A stretch of 64,000 nucleotides of DNA, taken from contig CM018682.1 of NCBI GenBank assembly GCA_009363875.1, positions 63,510,031 to 63,574,030 of the forward strand, in the 5' to 3' direction. Under the pieces are notes generated by a model that searched no databases, had not been told where the DNA came from, and was given only the letters and a program-made list of their open reading frames with translations. The first letter of the stretch is position 1. Each line of letters starts with the position of its first letter. The position numbers were made by a program, and so were the translations under genes. The DNA is from Mikania micrantha (lineage: Eukaryota > Streptophyta > Magnoliopsida > Asterales > Asteraceae). This document shows positions 56,099-64,000 of the stretch, in pieces.

Positions 56099-58237
56099 TG
56101 TCACACCCCCACCTCTCGTCACCTGTGATGATGTCACTATATACTCTGATATGATTGCGGAAGCATAGTGGTGATGCCTCAGAGATGAGGTGTGACTTAC
56201 TTGAACCGATATCACAGCACACAGATTCACTTAAAATAAATATATTACAAGGGTTTCGTAAATACATCAACATTACAGTTTAGTTTAGTACACAATCTAA
56301 TATCCCTTAATTACAAAAGTGTGATGTGCATCCTCACCGTGTCGTCACTGTTGCCCTGCAAAAATGTTGAATTTAAAACGTCAGCACAAAGCTGGTGAGT
56401 TCGACAGTTTATTTAAAATAATATGATATGATAAGCACGTTCTCAAGAGTTCAGTTACGGATAACCATGGGACCCGTATCTAGTTCCTTTCGGACAATTG
56501 TACATTCATGAAGATACTACCCGTCGGTAAATATCTTAGTGCCTCAGGATCTTAATGTCTATCACTAACATTAAGAAAGGGTTTTGGAAACAGGTACCAA
56601 ACATTCACACCAGGGGAGATGCAATCCTCCCAGCGAATGGGTTGTCAGCCAATAGTACTATCAATGATTCCTGTTCGGCCCCACATGGGTTTACTAGATA
56701 CAGTTCAAGAGATGAGGACTTTTGATACTGTGATAGAGTTACTAACGGCAAAATCCCACGAAATCACACAAAAGTCACATGAAATCACACAGATATCAGT
56801 GATGCATATCATATGTTGAGAAAACAGTTTGCATCGTTACCCCGATGTTTGTAAGACAGTAAAAAGAAAAGGGGTTGTACGAGACTCACCTGATGATTCA
56901 GTGGTAGCAGAATATCACACAAGCTGGTAATAATATGATGATTCTGCATTTAGTTATATTTTATGAATTATTTATGTTCTAGTGTACTGATTAGATCTTT
57001 CTGAACGTTCAATGTCAAAGACATTGCTTTGTAAATCATCAAACCGATATTAAGTATTTAATTGCTTAATTTAGTATTATATCATACAATGTATGATAAT
57101 TTAGGAACCTACATTGCGTTAGATTCCTAATACAAGGTTGATGACATTCTTGATTAATCAGAATAATCCCAGATTAACCAAATAGTTAATGTTGTTGATT
57201 ATGATATTGTAACAGATTCTGGATAATTTAATGGCTTAGGAATGATCAATCCTTGTTATTGATTACCCAATTATCATGAAATATCACAATGTAGCATCAG
57301 AATAGGTGTAATAACCATGTTTAATATACTAATCTGACTGTTATCATAAGCATCAGATAATCGTTCCAATGGGTATGTTAATGGTTGTGATTAGTTTGAA
57401 ACACTTGGATTTAACCTTGCATTTCAAGGATTAACCCAACTAATCACCTACATTGTTATAATCAAATGGATTAAACCATTATAATCATAGGTATGGTTTC
57501 ATGCAAACCGGGCATTACAACGGATCAAAACAAGGATTTAACTGTTAAAACTTCGTATTCTTTGTTTATAATCAATCCTAGCCATCATCTAGGCAATAAT
57601 CAACAATCCTAACTATTCCATTACGTTCAAAATCAAGATCTAATCAATCAAAACCAAACCAGAAGGTTTAAACGGATCATTACCTAATCTGACGGATATC
57701 TGGCTTCAAAACAACGATCAGATCTTGTAGAGATGATCCCTGGTACGATCCACAGCTTCTGTTGGCTTGAAATTGGTGTTTTGATGCTCAAAATGTCGTC
57801 TTCTATGCTTCTGGTTCGAAAGAGTTCGAGAAAATAAAGAAAATCATATTCTGCATGAAAATCTGATAAAAGGATCAGATTTCTCCACCGCCTCACCCGT
57901 CGCGTACCGCGACGGGAGGCCAATTGGGGCTTCGCGTACCGCGAAGCTTTTCGGGAATTTTTAGATATTTTACATTCGTCGCGTACCGCGGAGGACTCTC
58001 AAACCCACCTCCGCGTACCGCGATGAGCCCTTTCGACCAATACTTAGAAATTTTTCTTCGTTTTTCGATTTCAGGCAATCCAGGACTCCGTTTTAAGCAC
58101 GGTTTTCGCCCACGTTCATCATTTCTCACCTACTATCAACCTGTAATAATTACGATTGTAAAATCAACGTGGATTTCTAGAACGATCAAATGTGCTCACG
58201 TCATTGATGACGTAAATTCTCGTATGCAACTCTCACA
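56099..58237 (-). repeat. El6 3' LTR (2139 bp)
   Basis: On the - strand it starts TGTGAGAGTTGCATACGAG (58237) and ends GGGGGTGTGACA (56099). It holds four CGCG-core hairpins. GCATG (56094-56098) may be the left target duplication; its partner is outside the window. ORFs here have no domain. Confidence 0.88.
57896..58025 (-). repeat. Four CGCG-core hairpins in El6 LTR
   Basis: A CGCGTACCGCG core recurs four times. At 57896-57916 the stems are CCCGTCGCG / CGCGACGGG, at 57929-57947 GCTTCGCG / CGCGAAGC, both perfect. The third and fourth (about 57979 and 58009) also share outer arms GCGGAGG / CCTCCGC. The stem flanks differ but still pair. Confidence 0.85.
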
Positions 58238-58275
58238 GTCTCCTCCTGTTAGAGAAATTTCGTCCCGAAATTTAG
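58238..58275 (-). other. El6 polypurine tract and conserved box
   Basis: On the - strand AACAGGAGGAGAC lies directly before the LTR. AAATTTCGGGACGAAATTTC is just upstream in element sense, as in El1, El3 and (variant) El2 and El5. Confidence 0.82.
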
Positions 58276-58300
58276 TGAAGACTTACATTAGGACAATCGT

Positions 58301-58705
58301 TTATGAGAATAGATGTGGGTACTTTGATTTCATTTGATCTTCACGTTCCCAAGTATATTCGGGTCCACGTTGCGAGTTCCATGGCACTTTAATGATTGGT
58401 ATGCGACTACGTTTCAGCACTTTCATTTCTCGATCCATTACCTTTACTGGTTCTTCACTGAACTGAAGTTTTTCATCAATATGAATCTCTTTTAGAGGTA
58501 TGATCAATGATTCATCAGTGAGGCACTTCTTCAGATTGGATACATGAAAAACATCATGAATGTTACTAAGTTTATGAGGTAATTCAAGTTTGTAGGCTAC
58601 TGATCCAATTCGTTCAAGAATTTTGAATGGCCCTACAAATCTTGGCGAAAGTTTACCTCTCTTTCCGAATCTGAAAATGCCTTTCCAGGGTGATACTTTC
58701 AACAT
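58301..58705 (-). pseudogene. El6 integrase C-terminus and chromodomain
   Basis: A 134-residue segment starting in LKVSPWKGIFRFGKRGKL, with the GPF-type integrase tail (GPFKILERIGSVAYKLELP), then the chromodomain (LQFSEEPVKVMDREMKVLKR, IKVPWN, GPEYTWERED) and the end PHLFS. No stop inside. A frame break about 60-70 bases upstream separates it from the integrase core. The chromodomain is expected to bind modified histones and bias insertion into heterochromatin, which would fit the nested insertions in this window. Confidence 0.9.
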
Positions 58706-58728
58706 AACCCGATCACCTACCTGGAATT

Positions 58729-60093
58729 CTAACGGTCTACGACGATTATCAGCATAACTCTTTTGACGATCTGATCGCGAGCAGCTTTAATTCGTTCCTG
58801 TATGAGTGCGATCTTATCAGTTGTTTCCTGAATGAATTCTGGGCCTATGATTTGACTTTCACCGACCTCTGACCAACAGATAGGTGATCTACACTTGCGT
58901 CCATAAAGTGCTTCAAATGGAGCGCATTGAATACTGGTATGGTAGCTGTTATTGTATGAAAATTCAACAAGTGGAAGATGAATATCCCAGCTACCTCCAA
59001 AATCAATCACACAGCTTTTGAGCATGTCTTCAAGAGTTTGATTTGTTCGTTCAGTCTGTCCATCAGTTTGTGGATGATAAGCTGTGCTCATATTGATTTG
59101 CGTGCCCAGAGCATTCTGAAGAGTTTGCCAAAATCGTGACATGAATCGACTATCTCTGTCAGAGATGATAGAGATCGGTACTCCATGTCGAGATATCATT
59201 TCATTAACATAGAGTTTAGCGAGTCGATCCATAGAATAATCCTCTCGGATGGGTAAGAAATGCACATATTTCGTAAGGCGATCAACGATAACCCATATAG
59301 AGTCATGATTACGTGATGTTCTGGGTAATTTAGTGATGAAATCCATAGAGATCTGATCCCATTTCCACATGGGAATCTCAGGTTGTTGTAATAACCCAGA
59401 AGGTCGTTGATGTTCAGCCTTCACTTTGAGACATGTTAAACATTGATCCACGTATTCAGCTATTTGTTTCTTCATTTCAGGCCACCAGTAAAAATCTTTA
59501 AGATCTTTATACATTTTATCAGCACCTAGATGAATAGAATACCTGGATTTGTGCGCCTCATCCAAGATAATTGTTCTAGAGTTACCGCAGAAAGGAATCC
59601 ACATTCGGTTTTTGAAATACAAAACTCCATCAGCTTTCGTTTCGAGTTTCTTGTCTAATCCTCTCAGTCCCTCAGCAGAATAGTTTGTTGCTTGTAAGGC
59701 TTGTTGCTGAGCTTCTTTGATCTGAGAAATCAGACTGGTTTGAATAGTCATACCTAACGCTTTTACACGTAAAGGCTTGACTTGTTCCTTACGACTTAAA
59801 GCATCAGCTACGACATTTGTTTTGCCTGGGTGATAACGAATCTCACAATCGTAATCGTTCAACAGTTCAACCCAACGCCTTTGTCGCATATTCAGCATTT
59901 TCTGATCTAGAATATGTTGGAGACTTTTGTGATCAGTGTATATCATACACTTAGTTCCGTATAGATAATGTCTCCAGATCTTGAGTGCAAACACCACTGT
60001 ACCAAGTTCTAGATCATGAGTGGTATAGTTCTTCTCGTGTACCTTCAATTGTCGAGAAGCGTAGGCAATCACTTTATCGTTTTGCATTAACAC
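58729..60093 (-). pseudogene. El6 RNase H and integrase
   Basis: A 454-residue segment. The RNase H remainder has DLELGT (E29), TDHKSL (D54) and VVADALSR (D97). The integrase finger HHCC is at H181, H188, C218 and C221. The catalytic core has D251 (MDFITK), D312 (SDRDSRF) and E348 (DGQTERT). The first RNase H aspartate is just upstream, after a TAA. The last codons (QIVKRVM...) are out of frame because of a 5-bp insertion near 58770 that repeats a GATC word. Confidence 0.92.
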
Positions 60094-60147
60094 ACACCCT
60101 ATACCTTGACGAGAAGCATCACAATATACTGTGAAATTATCAGTACC

Positions 60148-61758
60148 TTACGGTAATGTCAAGATAGGTGCGTTACAGAGTTTGTGTTTCAACAGTTGGA
60201 ATGCCTCCTCCTGTTGAGAATCCCATATAAACGGTTGATTTTTCTGTGTCAATGTGGTCAGTGGCAAGGCTATCTTTGAAAAGTTCTTGATAAACCGGCG
60301 ATAATAACCTGCCAAACCCAAAAATTGACGTATTTCAGCCGGGGTTCGTGGAGTCTCCCACTGTTTCACCGCTTGAATCTTACTAGGATCCACTTGAATA
60401 CCGTTTTGATTCACTACATGACCAAGAAATTGAACTTCTCGTAACCAGAACTCACACCTGGAGAACTTTGCATATAATTTTTCACGTGCCAAAAGTTCTA
60501 GGATTAATTTCAAGTGTTGAGCATGTTCTTGTTGGCTTCGAGAATAAATGAGAATATCATCAATAAACACAATCACAAATTTATCTAGATAAGGTCTACA
60601 TATTCGATTCATTAGATCCATGAAAACTGTTGGTGCATTTGTTAATCCAAACGGCATTACTAGAAATTCATAATGCCCATACCGAGTTCGGAATGCAGTT
60701 TTAGGAACATCATCTTCGTGTACTCGTAATTGATGATATCCGGATCTTAAATCAATTTTTGAAAAGTAAGTAGCGCCTTGAAGTTGATCGAACAGATCAT
60801 CTATACGTGGCAATGGATAACGGTTTTTGATTGTTAGTTTATTGAGCTCCCGGTAGTCAATGCACATTCTGAATGAACCATCCTTCTTTTTCACAAAAAG
60901 AATTGGTGCTCCCCAGGGTGAGAAACTAGGTCTAATAAAACCCTTGTCTAACAGTTCTTGCAATTGACCTGACAGTTCTTGCATTTCCGAGGGTGCTAAA
61001 CGATAAGGAGCTTTAGCTACAGGGGCTGCACCTGGAATCAGATCAATTCGAAATTCAACTTGTCTTACTGGGGGTAATCCTGAGATATCTTCAGGGAATA
61101 CTTCAGGAAAATCTTTGACTACTGGGATGTTTGTGATTTGTTTGGGTGAAGAATTGTGCTCAGTGACGTGTGCCAGAAAAGCATAACAGTCTTTCCTTAT
61201 GAATTTCTGAGCTTGCATACAAGATATGATACCAAGTTTTCTACCAGCTCGTTCTCCTTGAACTATCAGTGTATTACCGTTAGGTAATGGAATACGGATC
61301 ATCTTGTTTTGACACACAACTTCCGCTTGGTTATCAGAAAGCCAGTCCATACCGACAACGACATCAAAGCTCCCAAGCTCAATAGGAAGTAAATTGATAT
61401 TGAAAAGATGATCATTCAAATTCAAGGAACATCCTTGAATAACACTGTTAGTTTTGATTAACTTGCCATTAGCAAGTTCAATAACGTAAGGAGTTTCTAG
61501 GTCTACCGTAGGCAATGAAATTAATGATGCAAATTCAGGAGAGATAAAGCTCTTATCTGCTCCTGTATCAAACAAAACTGATGCGTATAGATTATTAAGA
61601 AGAAACGTACCAGTGACAATATTTGCATGTCTTGCCTCGGTCGCACCAATCTGGAAAGCTCTACCTCTAGCTTCATTTCCCGGATTAGTGTTATTATTGT
61701 TTGGACAGTTTCTGATCAAGTGATCAGGACTCCCACATTTGTAGCATGACCGATTCAT
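60148..61758 (-). pseudogene. El6 zinc knuckle, protease and reverse transcriptase
   Basis: A 536-residue segment. An intact CCHC knuckle (C5, C8, H13, C18 in CYKCGSPDHLIRNC), protease active site DTGA at 64-67, the GMDWL protease-end motif near 136-140, and reverse transcriptase from about residue 255 with CIDYRELNK (299-307) and catalytic FIDD at 398-401. It ends at a TAA (about 60146), where related proteins have an acidic residue after the LP. The apparent ATG start is internal to Gag. Confidence 0.93.
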
Positions 61759-61770
61759 TTGAATGATTTG

Positions 61771-63006
61771 TCAGGGTGCTTGATTCGGTTGGCAAGCAGG
61801 CAAGTTGCAATACTTGGTGTAGTGCCCAACTCTATTACAGTTGGCACAAGTAGGACATGGTCCAGTATGATGAAATGAACACCGAGTACATTTGGGTGCC
61901 TGTCCAGTGTAACCTTTCTTCTCAGAAATAACAGCACCAAAATTTTTCACAGTTTCCTTGCTCTGGTTGATTTCAGCTGGAGCTCTCGCCTTTGTTTTGC
62001 CAAACCACTTTCGTTTGGTACCTTTGGAAACATTAGAGGTACCTACATCACTACAGCCCCCGGCCGTCTGAATTTTTGTTACCAACATACCACTCCTTAC
62101 CGCCTCATCGGTAAGCTTAGTGGTCAACAGAATTGCACGTTTGAAGGTTGTGGGTTCAGCTGCAGTCACAATTCCTCGAATCTGGGGAATCAAACCCTTA
62201 ATGTACTTCTCGATCAATGCTGCCTCTGTAGGAAACATATCAGGAAGTAAGCAAGTAAGTTCATGGAAACGATGAGTGTACGCTAAGCAATCAGCCCCGA
62301 TCATTGAATGATTCCAGAATTCCTCCTGGAGCTTTTGAATCTCAGTGAGTGGGCAGTACTCTGATCTAATCAGAGTTTTAAATTCGTTCCAGCCCATTGA
62401 GTCGATTGTAGCTGAGCCCAATGTTTTTGCCTGGGTATTCCACCAGGTCAAAGCTGATTCTTTAAAAGAACAGGCAGCATAAGACACCTTATGCTCCTCT
62501 AAACACTGGCTGATTTTAAGTTTCGTTTCCATTTCCTCGATCCACCTTAGAAATCCAGCCGCTCCTTCAGTACCAGCGAAAGTAGGAGGATTACAGGAAG
62601 CAAAATACTTATAAGTACATCCCTGTCGTGGTGGATCAGGAGCAGTTGTAGTTGTGCCAGTGGTTCTATGAGGTTCCGCGTTGCCATTAGTAGCATTACG
62701 TTCGGCGTGATTGTGGTCCCCACCAGAACCCGAAGTAATATGAGGTTGATGTGGTATCAAAACACCACAAGCAGATAGCTGTTCTCGCACAATCCGTGCT
62801 ATCATTGCTTCGTTTGATTCGGATCCACCTGCACCAGCAGGTGGAACAGAGTTTACTCCCGGGTTCACGGGTGGAACAATATTTGTTTCCAAATTCACCT
62901 GTGGATTTGGATTTGATTCAGTATCTACTGGTGGAACTTGATTCGGATCCAGGACAGTTATGTTTTTGATAGATTTCTTAGCCGGTCGACCTCGTTTGGG
63001 ATCCAT
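61771..63006 (-). pseudogene. El6 gag (capsid and first zinc knuckle)
   Basis: The true gag start is the ATG at 63006, MDPKRGRPAKKS, with an AT-hook-like RGRP core at residues 5-8. A proline/asparagine-rich linker (20-125), the capsid domain (about 130-300; CNPPTFAGTEG, ALTWWNT, EYCPLTEIQKLQ) and a cysteine/histidine cluster (CTRCSFHH..CPTCANCNRVGHY) follow. The 411-residue frame ends at a TGA near 61770, just before the second knuckle. Gag forms the particle and binds RNA. Confidence 0.9.
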
Positions 63007-64000
63007 TATTCTGCTAACAAGCAGACAAACTCAGGTCAGTTTAAGAGCATTAAAGATATAACCCGTTCTATCACATAAATTCAATCTTATTCAGTTACAC
63101 TGAAAATTTATATTGAAATGTGATTATAAAGAATACTGTATAACTACATGAATTTAGTCCAGACATGTTCTCGATACACACAGATCATACAGATATTTGT
63201 CGTTATACTCAGTCCTGTTAATTCAAAAACATGTTAAAATATTTTACAGCTCACAGTACTGCGACTTAGATATGTTATTAACCATGTTTTTGATATATGA
63301 TCACTCAGGACCTTGAAACGTTGCCACACAGGACTTTGAAATGTTGTCACACAGACAATTGAAACGTTGTCACACAGACAATTGAAAGGTTGTCACACAG
63401 ACAATTGAAACGTTGTCACACAGACAATTGAAAGGTTGCCACACAGGGCTTTGATATTATGCCACAAGGGACTTTGATATGTTGCCACAAGGGACTTTGA
63501 TATGTTGCCACAAGGGACTTTGATATGTTGCCACAAGAGACTTTGATATGTTGCCACAAGGGACTTTGATATGTTGCCACAAGGGACTTTGATATGTTGC
63601 CACAAGGGACTTTGATATGTGCCACAAGGGACTTTGATATGTTGCCACAAGGGACTTTGATATGTTGCCACAAGGGACATTGATATGTTTGTCACACATG
63701 AATGTTCTCACAGCTCTTTTTCGTTATCTAGTAAATGGGTCATATAAGTTTGATATTAACACACAAGTCATACACAACACACCCATCACTCATTACACAG
63801 ATAAATACACAACACAACCAGTTTATTAGCATTACCATAGTTTTATACATAAAAGTTTTGATACAACCAACAGTCATGTTACCCCAAACCAACAACAATC
63901 ATACCCTACATTTCACAAACTCGGGATCTGTATACGTCCAAAATATCCCGTACTCACAACTACTGATCAACCTATGTCACATGATATGTATAATAAGATC
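63007..64000 (-). other. El6 leader (5' untranslated region)
   Basis: Between gag and the window end there is no LTR start and no tRNA-Met primer site, so the leader exceeds 990 bp. It holds the 23-bp tandem array and CA-rich DNA (63740-63960). ORFs on the - strand (63393-63711) come from the array. Confidence 0.75.
63309..63695 (-). repeat. 23-bp tandem array in El6 leader (about 18 units, two types)
   Basis: Type A (about the first 6 units on the + strand) has TTGTCACACAGACAATTGAAA words. Type B (the rest) is GGGACTTTGATATGTTGCCA + CAA. One type-B unit (near 63621) has lost a base. Types A and B are joined by hybrid units, so one spread from the other. No unit of either type creates a stop in the three - strand frames of the B part. 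Confidence 0.92.

Larger units (their letters stand above)
56099..64000 (-). mobile_element. El6: chromovirus, best preserved coding copy, runs off the window
   Basis: The 3' LTR (56099-58237), purine tract, chromodomain, integrase, RNase H, reverse transcriptase, protease, gag and a leader of at least 990 bp are all on the - strand. The 5' LTR and primer site are beyond 64000. Only three breaks in the gag-pol reading were found: a TGA near 61770, a TAA near 60146 and a 5-bp insertion near 58770. It is disabled but recent by coding state. Confidence 0.92.

Noticed and set aside
56099..63006. Could El6 be an endogenous pararetrovirus?
   Set aside because: Flanking LTR, integrase with HHCC and DDE residues and a chromodomain are present, with no movement protein. 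This is a Ty3/gypsy chromovirus.
63393..63711. Overlapping 84-100-residue repeat ORFs on the - strand
   Set aside because: All three frames are open only because the 23-bp unit lacks stops. No start context or domain supports a protein.

Overview
This window is repeat-dense plant nuclear DNA, from a eudicot and possibly an Asteraceae (that guess rests on the look of the Ty3/gypsy proteins and LTRs, not on a search). I see no ordinary cellular gene, rRNA, tRNA gene or CRISPR array. Almost all coding sequence belongs to Ty3/gypsy LTR retrotransposons of the chromovirus (Tekay/Del-like) type: Gag with zinc knuckles, protease, reverse transcriptase, RNase H, HHCC/DDE integrase and a C-terminal chromodomain. 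Every copy in view is interrupted by stops or frameshifts.

Left part (1-29352) is a nest. The probable oldest layer is the end of an El2-type LTR (28882-29352). An LTR copy (LTR-C; 1-136 plus 26546-28881) lies against it. Element El1 (137-26545, + strand, ~4-kb LTRs, tiny non-autonomous interior) sits inside LTR-C. Element El2 (5557-21781, - strand, perfect ACTCC target duplication) sits inside El1. The 4.2-kb LTR of El3 (from 14043, - strand) sits inside an extra open reading frame upstream of the El2 gag. A deletion at about 19044 then removed the rest of El3, the 5' internal end of El2 and the inner end of the El2 5' LTR.

Middle left (29355-38666): El5, a structurally complete chromovirus on the - strand with ACATA target duplications, 2.2-kb LTRs carrying a 29-bp tandem array, and a decayed gag-pol.

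Middle (38672-56098): AT-rich DNA made of LTR scraps and DNA transposons: an inverted-repeat element, a 572-bp hAT-like element with an 8-bp target duplication, a 257-bp foldback MITE, a possible Helitron end, and an 8.8-kb element with related terminal inverted repeats that holds higher-order repeats and a mosaic of plastid DNA (psbE joined to rpoC2). Next to it is another inverted-repeat-like end followed by a three-exon gene start and, on the other strand, a FAR1-like domain remnant.

Right part (56099-64000): El6, a - strand chromovirus whose 5' LTR lies beyond the window. It is the best preserved coding copy (two stops and one small frameshifting insertion) and has a 23-bp tandem array in its leader.

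The pieces most worth following are the extra coiled-coil ORF upstream of gag in El2, the CGCG-core hairpins with compensating stem changes shared by the El2 and El6 LTRs, the LTR-family-specific short motif expansions, and the plastid mosaic inside the large inverted-repeat element.
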